This document shows, in pieces, positions 28,301 through 37,281 of a stretch of DNA of 64,000 nucleotides. The notes beneath the pieces are model-generated. The model saw nothing but the letters and a program-made list of their open reading frames with translations. It did not search any database and had not been told where the DNA came from. Every line of letters begins with the position of its first letter. Within the stretch, counting starts at the first letter, position 1. A program made the position numbers and the translations under genes. Source of the DNA: Durusdinium trenchii (lineage: Eukaryota > Sar > Dinophyceae > Suessiales > Symbiodiniaceae); assembly GCA_963970005.1 (NCBI GenBank), contig CAXAMN010029028.1:188007-252006 (forward strand), in the 5' to 3' direction.

Positions 28301-30642
28301 AACCAAATGTGCATCCTTTGAGGCAAGCTCAACTTGGAGCCTGTTTGGATCGCATGGATCCCTTGGAGAGTGAAGTGAAAGACCATGGCAGCTGGGGTGG
28401 AAGATGGGATCTACCATCTCGTTCTGAATGGCAAGTTCATCAACGGCTAGGAGTTCCTTGGCCTACTGGTGCACCTTCGACCCAGGAGGTAAACGCTGTT
28501 CAAGCCGCGCGCAAAGAGTTCCACTGGCGTTCCATGACCAGTGATGAGAAGATCGCCTTTGCAGAAGCCGCCAAGCAGGCTTGGGCAGTCTGGGAGGAGA
28601 ACGATGCCATTGAGATCCTGACGCCTGAAGAGTCTGATGAGGTGAGAAAGAGGCTCAAAGCTTACAAAGAAGACAGCCGCATACTCACTCCGCGGTATGT
28701 TTTCACTGATCGCCATGAAAGCTTGCGAACAGCTCAGAACCCTTTGCCGCTCAAAGCCCGTGCCAGAGTGATCGTGCCAGGATACAAGGATGTGTTCTCC
28801 TTCGCGTTGCGCAAAGATGCGCCTACTGGTTCCAGAATCTCCCAACACCTGCTCTTCATCTACACGGCGCACAACTCCAAAAGACATCCTGAGCCAAAGG
28901 ATTGCTGGAGATTGATGAGTGCTGATGTGAAGTCTGCCTTCTTGAAGGGCGACGCCTACATGGAGGGGACCAGGGAGTTGTTTTTGGAAAACGTGAAGGG
29001 TGATGATCCAAAGCTTCCTTTTGGCAATCAGTTGGCAAAGATTCGCAAGGGCGTGTTTGGTCTTGCTGATGCGCCAAGACAATGGTACCTCAAGCTCAAC
29101 CAGTCGTTTTTGGAGGCCGGTTGGGAGAGAAGTGTCATTGACTATGCTTGTTGGATGCTGTGGTCAGAAGATCCAAAACAGCTGGAAGGGATGGTCATAT
29201 CCCATGTTGATGACCTTTTGCTTGGTGGCAACTCCAAAGCTCAAGAGAGCCTGATGGCAATCGGTGCCAAGCTTGGATTCGGAACAGTGGAGTTCGACGA
29301 CTTCGTCTTCTGTGGAAAACGAATCCGAATGGTGCCCTCTGGAGAGATTGAGTTGTCCATGGCGGAGTACCACAGCAATTTGAAGCCAGTGGCAGTTCCG
29401 ACTTCTCGCAGGGCAATGCCACAAGCAGAATTGAGCGACAGTGAACGTCGCCAACTCAGAGCCATTTTAGGTTCTTTGCAATGGTTGGTAGCCCAGCTGA
29501 GATTCGACCAAGCCTATGCCCTCAGCACACTCCAAGGTGAGAAACCATGTGTGGCCACGTTGACAAAGGCAAACCTCCTAGTGAAAGAGTTCAAACGGCG
29601 GAGCGACTTCAAGCTGGTTTTCCGTGACCTTCCTTTGGAAAAGGCTGGGATCCTTGTGATTTCGGACGCCTCCTTGGGAAATACCACAAAGTCCGGTGGT
29701 GTTGAAGGTCAAGAGAAGTTGTATAGCCAGAGCTCCTACTTCATTTTGGTTTGTGATGAAAACCTTCTTCAAGGACGAGAAGGGTGGTTCAATGTTTTGG
29801 ACGCACGAAGTCATCGACTTCCCAGAGTCTGTCGATCGACGTACAGCTCTGAAACCCTTGGTTTGGAGGAGGCAATGGACGCTGGTGTTTTCTGTCGTGG
29901 ATGTTTCAGCGTGCTGGCTGGTCTTCCGATGGAGCGGAGAGACGCTCATAAAGTCACGGAGGTGATTCCGATGACGGCAATTACAGATGCCAAGGACACT
30001 TTCGACAGAGGGAACAGTGACACCAACACGTATGGAGCGCAGAAGTCACTCGCCTTCTCAGTAGCCTGGATCAGGGCTACCCTTGGAGGAGCCAACACCT
30101 CACTCAAGTGGACGGCGACAGCCAACATGTGGGTTGACGCAGGTACCAAGGAGATGCCACTGGACCACCTGCACAAAATCCTAGATTGTGGACGATGGAG
30201 CTATGTGTTTAATGCCAACTACGTGAAACAGCCCAAGAAGAAGAAGATCACTGATGCTGCAGTGAAAGGGCCGTTGCCTGGTGTGCCCCTGGAAGGCAAA
30301 ATGCCAATTCTCCCGTTCCTGCTGAATGTTTGTAGGAATCCCGGGTGGCATCAGAAATCGGGTTTGGTAGTTCACGTCGCTTATGGAGCGAAATCCTTTC
30401 GAGTTCCCGATGCTAGGTACAGTGTTTGGCGTTTTCCCCTCCGAAGTACATATGGAAGATTTGACCTTGAAGATGGTCGCTCGGAGTGGAGGGTTTTGGA
30501 GTCGAAAGAGGATTTGACTCTACTCGGAAAGAAGCAGGAGCTTCTTGGTTGCGTGGCAGATTGTTTGGTGAGCGTTTTCCAGTCTCGGATCAAGAAAGAA
30601 AAGACATCTACTGAAGAAGCGAACTTGTTCGATCGGCATTGA
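22321..30642 (+). CDS. Gag-Pol polyprotein of the second copia element
   Basis: A single 2,773-residue ORF. The start ATG (GGCACCATGTCGG context) opens a Gag core (residues about 1-240). A knuckle begins at C390 (C-x2-C-x4-H-x6-C). The protease has D489-S-A. Residues about 720-1080 are an odd Ser/Arg/Gly-rich stretch overlapped by another ORF. About 1140-1410 is a methyltransferase-like domain (P1226-C-G-P-F-S, E1275-N-P, FDQCRFGL, KPTQVVSS, C-x3-H-x-H). Integrase has an HHCC segment from H1439 and D1502, D1561, E1597 with exact D-x35-E spacing. RT has motif A SADVKSAFLKG (D2202) and box HVDD (D2297). RNase H has D2449 and a SSETLGLEEA Glu. It supplies all retrotransposition functions. The last 10 codons lie in the 3' LTR. 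Confidence 0.93.
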   Translation: MSDEKDANGGAWSRVPTWDGSPQTWRTFRREMSWWLAGLDIQSTKKYNLAARWLLRQSGMVKQRGEEFDPSELEYQKEVKLPDPTTGDDVVVTPEDPLSGINKLLAALESMTGRTSLDKRGELRNVFYLELKRRSGERISEFATRFRSLVSELRAEGVVIADGELGWWFKHKLGLDAIRTQLLETALGGAEDYPTIEREVLRLFKDLHVADPLHRRSDGERAPLLQKFLNQQGPSSSRPSSYAPSMASSAPRSFRSGSSTTSSSRFTSYRRPAPAKQAMVSEVDDENDELPHEQEEDEPEGQSLEEVLQTEAEVLAAELEEAAASGLDQETLQEVEDSVEAAAEAFLTMKEARSKLQEVRRDRGYGKPSPSSTSNAGKVNLKKQSDKHPCFDCGLPGHWAGDPECQKPGQQLGRKKSKSPQKQVKVTEALNTEHGAPASDDGHEVLMTFRDAKPLAEGFEMALDMSHKPKEVNAFSVLSTDKRLVGALDSACNRTCTGPEWLSSFLKRLRATAPKEVIDLVKVEDEKETFRFGNGGTQISTQRWRLPTVIGGVTLCFWTSAVQVPSLGLLLGRDFLEAVGAVMSFSRRVLHCELLDGKPIHLNQLAAGHYCLGLLPGQWAGLEPQRWRRLGLDGVIELQLSTPQWLQKRLKRGSTSFLKAEHDGHDHFLTENSMRVGHLVCSVLSSSPSLAPSVQAPMSRSSERVVTRTTSPTRRSSTTTKEHASERSLQPNRSEMAADDSPHARKVSMVSQRRPALAIAKILFALSAFAIPSYLNAGQVGSSVPCASDGRSCIKAAYGQSSKQLHLREPWRLHSPEEPDGIGHSLLRGSGVAGLQIGQIGQRSLSKGEVGRSGRGKAESSGGRTSGRTRRTCSSLDWASRRTPYLEKGSDQVGGTAERRDPAHRQCRTDQGEGETHGGLTQGDKDCGKGQTSRQDREKVSRSARSDKQRVVLQTSSGDSPMVAGARDARQVPVRAGQYGFGASRTSRRSHSSTAGRPDKPDDRAQFDDRRGHDAHEEPHGIRSKSGPRCEHGGGLPDRSGVSPRGEHELGTRLGGQTGSTLRGGLLPLDSGRDGSGSGSLNRYVIHQQLKKGQAQLIAQAWNQHEQDRRRVSQAPKKIKELLETEYYEEMKSFLDDEIFVQPIDLNFKVNETLMNDKVSSNDQPLVTEIYTSARNVTQEAKRRGHKVGTSMSLDNGWNFLLRRHREAAIEKVKTEKPFCVVLAFPCGPFSPLQFLNKKGHRSWPARLHAGRILMKFALEIARIQMSEGRHCILENPKPSLAWSEPEMKRFLEEENVFPAVFDQCRFGLRSVSGDLRKKPTQVVSSSSCVTSMLDGVCCMRDHSHMPVLGGSRITAPAGLYPRALARTLVRGLEAQFEKDFKPCEVLVAGVHEDDGDQVVAVRGEIEDNEASDEEFAVSPDEKKLVIPGSVKATIRRLHENTGHRSNTRLARALTLAGAPLEAIVAAKRHQCAVCQERKPPKVRRPASLPTPKDLGDQVHLDLLEIEDAREKKYFVAHCTDYATRFHAAEILADKSTKEVIRFMATRWLPTFGAPRVLVCDQGREFISWEMEEWTSSISTLLHHIAVQAPWQNGVAEKSGGILKTLMSAIVRSKSVVTKEEMDLALAEAVAAYNGDVDGESGTSPYQAALGRQPRMIGDVLGGVQQRLAEHGLIESKPSLARQLAMREVAKVAMTRLHFSRGMRKAELARSRDATFESLPEPGSICYFYRPLRFNTKTSVSRKRLTLKRWHGPALLVALEGNSSAFLSYKGQLTKCALEHVRKASSMEQIAAGTWREAIEEAVEAARLDVPLPGAGEVHLLPEEDGVTEADDELRNPATPAFLPSSSAGIPIEEGAPLRGEDLPPVGAREFLPIIVPATPQIPSQVGSTVPSRRTSDFAQASPFSEADQRMRERKTSAPLLGASIERAQRLDQSREESGGQKRPAEQDPDSLRKEGEEFARGPDSEQLQVSRVNPVDHEVHVLSKEQILERLAEPNVHPLRQAQLGACLDRMDPLESEVKDHGSWGGRWDLPSRSEWQVHQRLGVPWPTGAPSTQEVNAVQAARKEFHWRSMTSDEKIAFAEAAKQAWAVWEENDAIEILTPEESDEVRKRLKAYKEDSRILTPRYVFTDRHESLRTAQNPLPLKARARVIVPGYKDVFSFALRKDAPTGSRISQHLLFIYTAHNSKRHPEPKDCWRLMSADVKSAFLKGDAYMEGTRELFLENVKGDDPKLPFGNQLAKIRKGVFGLADAPRQWYLKLNQSFLEAGWERSVIDYACWMLWSEDPKQLEGMVISHVDDLLLGGNSKAQESLMAIGAKLGFGTVEFDDFVFCGKRIRMVPSGEIELSMAEYHSNLKPVAVPTSRRAMPQAELSDSERRQLRAILGSLQWLVAQLRFDQAYALSTLQGEKPCVATLTKANLLVKEFKRRSDFKLVFRDLPLEKAGILVISDASLGNTTKSGGVEGQEKLYSQSSYFILVCDENLLQGREGWFNVLDARSHRLPRVCRSTYSSETLGLEEAMDAGVFCRGCFSVLAGLPMERRDAHKVTEVIPMTAITDAKDTFDRGNSDTNTYGAQKSLAFSVAWIRATLGGANTSLKWTATANMWVDAGTKEMPLDHLHKILDCGRWSYVFNANYVKQPKKKKITDAAVKGPLPGVPLEGKMPILPFLLNVCRNPGWHQKSGLVVHVAYGAKSFRVPDARYSVWRFPLRSTYGRFDLEDGRSEWRVLESKEDLTLLGKKQELLGCVADCLVSVFQSRIKKEKTSTEEANLFDRH
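24488..25564 (+). CDS. Overlapping ORF inside the polyprotein (+1 frame)
   Basis: A 358-codon ATG-to-TGA frame lies wholly inside the 2,773-codon ORF in another phase. From about residue 70 onward it reads like a folded protein: helical SAALAEAKQKAQEAEH, GLPTLRKDLIRLAALL, VEQIKEKVKPMVALL, then an acidic end with DYYLLTQEEMEAALD. The polyprotein frame across the same bases is Ser/Arg/Gly-rich and looks like an off-frame translation. I recall similar helical segments in frame in related dinoflagellate polyproteins. So either this region is reached by recoding, it is a separate overlapping gene, or two compensating indels shifted this copy. The polyprotein frame has no stop across the whole overlap. 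Confidence 0.55.
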   Translation: MPVSEAFSQIDLRWRRMILRMRERFQWSAKGVLLWLLPRSSLRYLPLPYPATSTLDKWEAQCRVQVMEGVVSKRHTAKAQNSFTYENLGDCIHLRNRMGLDTAFCEDPVLQGFKLAKSAKGLSQRVKSAALAEAKQKAQEAEHRGEQDELARALIGPRGGLPTLRKDLIRLAALLNVEIQPTDNVEQIKEKVKPMVALLKETKTAAKAKPQGKTEKRSLVPQGATSSGSSSRPPPATVPWSQVQEMQGKFQSALDNMALELQELRAGRIPQQPVDLTSLMTEPSLMTDEDMMHMRNPMGYGLSQGRDVSMEEAYRTDPEFRQEVNMSLEQDWEAKLAAHYGEDYYLLTQEEMEAALDP

Positions 30643-30760
30643 TCCGGACTGAGAGAGCGTCGTGTTTACCCGATGGCATTTAGGCGCCTCAAGCCTTAGG
30701 TTACGCATCCGCCTCGGTGGAAAACGGCTGACGGCAGCGACTGCTCGCTGCTTTGTTTCA
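30612..30760 (+). repeat. 3' LTR of the second copia element
   Basis: 149 bp, identical by eye to 21850-21998, followed by AATAT (30761-30765). Its first 31 bases are the polyprotein's C-terminal codons and stop. Confidence 0.94.
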
Positions 30761-30765
30761 AATAT

Positions 30766-31548
30766 AATTCGCTGTTAGCAGCTTTGCTCATCCGAGGCAA
30801 AGCTCGTGAGCACGTCTCCGGAAACGTTGGCGGCAGCATGCGCCATGGGTGATGAAAGCATACAGCAGGAGAGCCAAACCTTTTGGGCTGACGCATTCGA
30901 GACCTAACACATCCTAAAACCTGTCAATAGCAACCTATTAGCGATGGCCTCCTAGCATTGGGTAGTGAAGAAAGCTATGGAGCTTGATCAACTTGTGAGG
31001 AGGTTTTGGCCATTTGGGCCCGCCAAGCGTTCCAAGCTCAATTGGGTTGATTTGGAAAAAGAAATTGGCAGGAAAGCGGAATGGGACAGCAACGCCAATC
31101 CTCAGAAAACTGTATGTTAAGAAAAGGAAAACTGGCTCTGCTTAAAAAAAGGAAAACTTACGGAAATGATAAAGTCATTTTTTCTTTTCGTTTGATCTTG
31201 AGAGGCCATCGCTACTAGGTTGAAGGCCATCGCTCTTACTGAAATGAGACCTTCTTTTTCTTTCCTTGGTGTGACACCGTGGCACCAAGTTTTGAGTTTC
31301 ACGAGGCCTCTTCCAGCTTCTGCTGCCCTGGCAGTCCCACTGCTGCGAAGTTCACGTGAGTTTCTTGTCAGTTGTGCGAAAAGCGCGTTTGTTTAAGTGC
31401 GAGGGGTCAGACATAGATCGAAGCGGCGTTTGCGTGTCAGCAAACTTGTCAAACGAAGGAGTTGGTGTTCCGGTTCTGACCCACCAGTGTAACACCCGCA
31501 TTGCCGTCGCGAAAACACCTGCGACCAGAACAGGCGATCATACCATGA
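30766..31548. other. Intergenic DNA with short repeat words
   Basis: GGAGGCCATCG-type words occur at 30922-30958 and 31199-31240. Nothing else is recognisable. Confidence 0.5.
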
Positions 31549-31697
31549 ATGCTTCTAGTAACAAGTGCCTTACTAGTAGTAACAAGAAGCTATTAGAAAC
31601 AAGTGCNNNNNNNNNNGAAGCTATTAGAAACAAGTGCCTTACTAGTAGTAACAAGAAGCTATTGGAAACAAGTGCCTTACTAGTAGTAACAAATTAG
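31549..31697. repeat. Modular repeat array with assembly gap (31607-31616)
   Basis: Alternating TAACAAGTGCCTTA, TAACAAGAAG and TTAGAAACAAGTGC modules are interrupted by ten N. The sequence on both sides of the N is the same array, so the true copy number is unknown. Confidence 0.85.
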
Positions 31698-31813
31698 AAT
31701 TATATTAAATGTTGCGACGCCACAGAGAGCCCACAGAAACCCATCGCCAACTACACCCGTCCATTGAGTGTTCCATCCCTCAGTTCCGTTCGCCTACCAA
31801 AAACACCTGGCTA

Positions 31814-31968
31814 TAGTAACGAGAAGCTACTAGGAACAAGTGCATCGCTACTAGTAACAAGTGCCTTACTAGTAGTTACAAAGAAGCTACTAGGGGCTCC
31901 TGTCCTTACTACTAGGAGCAAGGACCCTACTAGGGGCTCCTGCTAGTAGCAAGAAGCTACTAGTATGT
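31814..31968. repeat. Modular repeat cluster
   Basis: Forward modules of the TAACAAG, GGGCTCCTG and GAGCAAGGAC types, ending in an AGCAAGAAGCTACTAG unit. Confidence 0.8.
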
Positions 31969-33359
31969 CTTCTGTAGGTACTATAGTTCCCTACAAAAAT
32001 TCCCTATGAAAATGTTTGACCCAAGTGCAACCACTTCACAGCTGCCCTGAGGCTGCCCTCGCCCAGAGATGTTTTTCTTGACTACCATTTCAGTCCCTGC
32101 ATCACCCCTTCGTGCACACGTGGATACGGAAATACTCGTTGGTATAGTTTTGCCCTTTTTGTTCCTTTTCTTTAGACCTTCAGACCATTCTTTTCTCTTC
32201 CGTTTTCTCTTCCTTCCTTCCTTCCGTCCTTCCTTCCTTCCTTCCTTCCCTTTTTTCTTTTCTTTAGACCTCAAGACCTTTCCTCCTCCTCTATCCTCCT
32301 CCTCTATTCCTTTTTTTTTAAACTGTCCATAACTCCAACAGTTCTCCTCCAAATTGCCTTTGGCACTAGTGTGAAGCGTGAAGCATCGCCCACTGTTAAC
32401 AGAAAGCACGGTCGTTCAAGACCTTCAAAAAGCTTCAATTGCGTTCCGGTACCAGCCGCAGGGGATTGTTCTGACAAAAGAGCTCATGGCGCATGATGTG
32501 TTTGGCAACATTTTGACACTCCACCTAGGCAGTTGGCATTGGCCTTGGCTCCCTTTGTGACGGACATCGACACATTTGATTCTCGGCAAAAAGGATGGAA
32601 AAAGAAAGGAAGGAAGAAGGAAAGGTCCAAAGAGCAAAGAACATGAAAAGAAAGAGAGGAAAAGTAAGAATCCGCTACTAGGAGCAAAGGGCATCGCTAC
32701 CAGGGGCTTCCTGCTTCGAAAAGAGCGCCTTTGGGGCAGAGCATTCTTGAGGGCCTTGCTGGGTCTGGAAATGCCTTGCCAAGATGTCTGGGATGTCTGG
32801 GGGAGCAAAAAATAGAAAATCAAGTTGTAGTTTGCTACAAGGCAATTCTTTGAAACGCCTAGGTCCTACCAATTCGAGCGAAACAAACCTGGAGCAAGTT
32901 AAGACATCGCTAGTAGGTTGGAGGCCATCGCTAGTAGGAGCAAGGATGCTACTAGTAACAAAGGGCATCGCTACTAGGAGCTCTTGGCATCTAAAGACAA
33001 ACTACAACTCGAAGCAGCAAGAACACGACAGTCAAATTTGCTCCTAGTAGCGTCCCAGTAACGATGCCCTTTGTTCCTAGTCGTTGCAACTGTCAGGAAG
33101 CAGCACTCTGTCAACATCTTCCTGTCGAGGAGGAGTTTGCTTTGCATTCGCGTGTAAGACTGAGAGGTCCAAAGCCGTGCTGTAGTTTTCTCGTGTTGAG
33201 GCTGGAAAGAGGAACCCAATCCAAAACCCTTTTCGTAGACCTTTTTTTACATTAAAACCTTCAAAAGCGTGACTTATGTGGTTCCAGGTATAGCGTTGCT
33301 GTGAGTAGTGAAAGGCAAGGCGATCGGATCAAGGCGCTTCAGATTTGAAACTCATTTAG
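31969..33359. other. Intergenic DNA with pyrimidine tracts and repeat words
   Basis: It holds a CTTTC/CCTT-rich tract (about 32160-32325), a purine-rich counterpart (about 32585-32660), and modular repeat words at 32670-32706, 32893-32990 and 33041-33090. Open frames in it are low-complexity and I call no gene. Confidence 0.55.
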
Positions 33360-33612
33360 TGACGCCCCTTGTTACTAGCGTCCTTGTTACTACTAGTAAG
33401 GCACTTGTTACTAGAAGCGATGCACGTGTTACTAGTAGCTTCTTGTTGTTCAAAAGGATGTACACTGTATCGGACTGTTACTAGTAGCTTCTTGCCTCTA
33501 GTAGCCTTCCTTGCTCCGTTCGTAGCGATGCCCTTTGCTCCTAGTAGCTTCTTGTTCCTGGTAGTAAGGCCAGGAGCCCCTAGTAGCGTCCTTGCTCCTA
33601 GTAGCCTTGGAA
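33360..33612. repeat. Two adjacent modular repeat clusters
   Basis: Reverse-orientation modules run over 33360-33445 and, after about 30 unrelated bases, 33476-33612. Confidence 0.8.
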
Positions 33613-33899
33613 TGTTGGCAAGACTTGGAGATGAGGCCAGACTTAAAGCCAATGCAGTTGCATTCTTGTTCATAGCAACAGGTATCTACCGGCGCTGCGG
33701 AAATTCTTGCCGCCGTGTTCAGATCACACTGATAGCACTTGCAAATGTCACGGCCTAAAAGCATCATGTGTTTGAACATAGCGAGGAGGAACTTAATAAG
33801 AACATGTCTACACATATAGTGAGCGAACTTGTTGAAAGAAGGGACACTCTGTGCTTCAGCTCATTGAGCAGCTCTTCTTGAGCAGAACTGCAGCACCGT

Positions 33900-34025
33900 T
33901 AAAAAAAGAAAAAAGTGTCGCCGAAACCGTCTCCCGATTTTCCTTCTCCTTCTCATCAACTGTTTCCTTTTCCTTTTCCTTCTCCTTTTCCTTCTTCCTT
34001 TTCCTTCTGCTTTTTTCTTACAAAC
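33900..34025. repeat. CTTTTC-rich pyrimidine microsatellite
   Basis: Imperfect CCTTTT/CCTTCT repeats. The stretch 33613-34214 has no gene I recognise. Confidence 0.6.
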
Positions 34026-34214
34026 TTATATAGCTACTTCATGCTACTTCCTGCCTCTTTGCCCATCCCAGACTTGTCCTCATTGTGAGACCCACTCGTC
34101 CTCCAGGACTCGGCCGCTGTGCTCCGTGCTGTGCGCGGACGCTACCGCTACCCACGCTGGGCTAGAGTCCATCGAGCGGTACTTGAGCACTTGGCATGGT
34201 GCTGCAAAGGATAA

Positions 34215-34405
34215 AAAGAGTCAGCAGTAACAAGGGCATCGCTAGTAGTAACAGGTGCCTTACTAGTAGTAACAAGAAGCTAGTAGTAACAAGTGCATCG
34301 CTAGTAGTAACAAGGGCATCGCTACTAGGAGCGATCGGACGCTACTATAGGGGCTCCTGGCCTTACTACTAGTAGCAAGATCGCTAGTAGGTTGGAGGCC
34401 ATCGA
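34215..34405. repeat. Modular repeat cluster
   Basis: A long run mixing five body types (TAACAAGGGCATCG, TAACAGGTGCCTTA, TAACAAGAAG, GGGCTCCTGGCCTTA and GTTGGAGGCCATCG), the best single illustration of combinatorial joining. 34406-35206 after it holds only isolated words (34785-34828) and homopolymer-rich DNA. Confidence 0.85.
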
Positions 34406-35272
34406 AGAGTGAAGCAAAACGAGGGTGGGCGAGCATAGGCAAGTTGTGTTTGAAAGTGGCACCACAAAGAGACTGCTAAGAGGGTGTGCCGAGCAGGTCC
34501 GAACTGCGCTGTTTTTGCTTGAAGCTGTGGGAGGTGTCTTGGAGCTGCTACGACTTCAGCTATTTCAGATGATGCCCATCAGTCCAGACCTCACTTGATG
34601 TGTGGATTCCGTCTTGCAGTCTGGCGGCACACTAAATGCACCATGTGATTTCGAATTCTTAAAATCTGAAGAACACTTCGAATGTCTTCGAACATGCTCA
34701 GAGCTTCTTCCAGTCTTTCAGGCTCCATCCGCATCACCATTTGGCATCAGCCACAGGAGAGCAGAGCCAGCGAAGAAGTGAACCTAATAGCAATGGCCTC
34801 CAACCTACTAGCGATGGCCTCCCACCTAACCCAGAGAAAGGACGGTGTTGGAAACCCACTTTTTTACACACCTTTTTTTACAGAAAGGCAATCTGTGGGG
34901 GCCTGCGTTTTTCAGTGCTTCCAAAAAGCTATTGCTTTTAATAAAATCACTTTTTTATATATAGACTGTGTGTTCTTTTCCTATATTTATTTTTGTTAGC
35001 TATTGAAAAAAAGCGAAACAATAATAAAAGCTTATGTGCCACACAATGTAGGCAAGGAACAAGGACCTCTTACTATGAAGGTGGAAGAGAGGGATTTCTG
35101 GGGGGGAGATTTTTGAGTTTTTTTGCTCGACCCCCCCCACTCTCCCAACTAGGAACCCCCCCCTAGACCCTTCCCTGATTGTTTATCATCAGGTGTTTGT
35201 AGCTTGGAGCATGTGATGCAACTCCAGCTGCTTCACTACTGTTATCATCCATAGCTTCTGTGGCTGGGACCT

Positions 35273-36571
35273 GTGATGCAAACAGCTTCCCCTGCTCTTC
35301 TCATGAAGTGCAGCTGGCCTTGCTCAATAATTTTTTGGGATGATGCAGCTGTGGATTTGAAATCCCTTTTGTTCATGGATGACCACAAGGTTTATGCTGC
35401 AAAGCCAGTCAGAAAGGTCAGTTTGAAGATTTTCCCATTTGGTATGGTGCAAAAGATTACAGCTGAGCAATTGAAGAAAGCCAAGGTGGTTGTGACCAAC
35501 CTGAAAGACAAGAGTTACTACCAAGTCCAGCAGCCAAAGCTGGACCTCAAGAAAGGCACTGGTGCTATAGCGCCTTTCTTTTGGGTTGCAGAAACCAATG
35601 ACACTGTTTGGCCAATGTGACTCTGTCAGATGTGAAGGTGGCACATGGCAAATTGTCTTTGTCAATGCCTTGTTTCAAAAGCAAGGCCAACATCGAAGCA
35701 GGTGCACAATTGATGTATGAGAAAGAGGATGAGGCAGCAGGTGATGCAGAGACCCATGATGAGCAGCCCAAGAAGAGACCAAAAAAAATCCTAAAGGGAT
35801 GAGGAGACCCAAAAACCAGGGATGAGGTAGACCCAAAACCCAAAGCTTGCCAGGACAAAAACAATGCGCCATGCAAATTTTGGCTTTATGCCTTCAATTG
35901 TTCAAAACAAACATTACAAGCTGAAACTTAGCTACTAGAAGCTGTGTGTTTTTTGAGTTTGCACACTGTGCTGTCTGCAAGGCCATTGTTTGTGATACAA
36001 ATGTATGCCTAAAGTATTTGGCCCAAGAAAATGCAGGTCATCAATCAGATTGCCTTGAAATACAATGATGGCCCTCCTGTGGTGCTGCCTGAAGCACTTG
36101 TGACAAAACATGATGGCCAGACCTTTGTGAAGTTCAGAGCCAGCCACTATGCCATAGCAAAGCTTGCGCTTGGTTGCAGAGATGAATACAAAACAGCAAG
36201 TCTGTGAACTTGACTTCCAGCCCTCAATGGAAGGAATTCCAAAAGCTGTTAAAAGAAGGCTTGAAGAAACATTTCAACATGGCTGACACTACTGATGAGT
36301 GCTTTGAAGAAGCCAATGAGCCAGAGGAAAGGCACCAGGGCTTGGAAGAAGCTTTTGGACAAAATGACTCGTGGAGCTTGTTGGTACACATGTGGAAGTG
36401 CTAACACCATCTTCTTTCAAGTGTTGAGATGCGCAAGTCAAGCTGGATGCAGCACAGCTCAAGGCTTTCTGTGACTTCTTGTCACAAGATGTTGAGGCTT
36501 GCTTTGGTACAAAAAAGAGACCACACAAGAGAAGAAAAGTTGATGATGCTGAAGAGCAGCGCCAAGAGTGA
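35273..36571 (+). pseudogene. Decayed hypothetical protein gene
   Basis: Protein-like pieces lie in order in different frames: 35273-35600 (SLKIFPFGMVQKITAEQL...GAIAPFFWVAE), 35608-35802 (NVTLSDVKVAHGKLSLSMP, then an acidic and Lys/Pro-rich end), 36031-36207 (QVINQIALKYNDGPPVVLPE...), and 36434-36571 (VKLDAAQLKAFCDFLSQDV, ending in a basic KKRPHKRRKV nuclear-signal-like tail and TGA). Breaks between them are frameshifts and stops, so it is a pseudogene or several exons. I recall similar text in dinoflagellate gene models but know no function. Related about 55-bp repeats lie on both sides (about 35212-35300 and 36580-36680). Confidence 0.5.
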
Positions 36572-36980
36572 ATAGTCTGAAGCAAAGCAACACCAGCTGC
36601 TTCACTACTCTTAGCATCAGTTCTTGTGTTTTTGAAGCTGGAACATGTGATGCAACACCAGCTGTTCCACTACAGACTTCATATTTTTTGCGTAAGAAGC
36701 CCAAATATAGTAAAAAACACACAAAAACACTGAAAAACACAGGCCCTCACAGCGTTCCTCACTCTTTTTTTAGGGGGAAAGCACTTTTATGAAAGGGGCT
36801 TCAACCTGAAGCCAGGTGGAAGATGTGGAAGGCCAATCCTGCGCTGGCATTGCTGCAGTTGGCCTGCACGAGGCGCGAGCTGTTTCCCTCCTGGTTCTAC
36901 CGTGGAGTGAGCCGCTGCAAGGTCAAACAGAAGCAGGAGAAGCAGAAGGCAAGGCCTCCGCACCCTACGCCTGAAAGGTA

Positions 36981-37281
36981 GAGCTGGGGGAGGGCGGCTA
37001 TTCGAAGGCGTGGCAAGGAACTTTCGGATCAGTTCCTGTGGCGATCAAGGTCATGAAGGAGGCATCTCCACTCATGGCCGAGATCAAAGCCATGCAGTGC
37101 TGCAGGCATCCCAAGGCCCGACTCTCAGGTTGGCACAGTGAAAGCGTTCCCAGCTGCCATGCTTTCACTGTTCAAAAGCCCGTCAGGTCGTAGACTTCTT
37201 GGGGGAAGTGGACGGAGCGCTTCTGATGGAGTTGATGGCCGGAGATCTTTCCCATGTGCGAAAACAGTTCTGGGCGCAACG
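36981..37281 (+). pseudogene. Protein kinase fragment
   Basis: Frame 36981 reads ELGEGGYSKAWQGTFGSVP and VAIKVMKEASPLMAEIKAM: a glycine-rich loop, the VAIK lysine and helix C with its Glu. It runs to a stop near 37187. After a frame change (about 37206-37281), ALLMELMAGDLSHVRKQ matches a kinase hinge and helix D, ending in TGA. No catalytic loop follows, so it is a truncated relic. Confidence 0.6.

Larger units (their letters stand above)
21850..30760 (+). mobile_element. Intact Ty1/copia-like LTR retrotransposon (8.9 kb)
   Basis: Two 149-bp TG...CA repeats (21850-21998 and 30612-30760) look identical base for base, and AATAT flanks the element on both sides (21845-21849, 30761-30765), a perfect 5-bp target-site duplication. 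The internal part has a 322-bp leader and one 2,773-codon ORF with protease, integrase, RT and RNase H in copia order, all with catalytic residues. Identical LTRs and an unbroken ORF make this the best candidate for a recently active element in the window. Confidence 0.95.
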
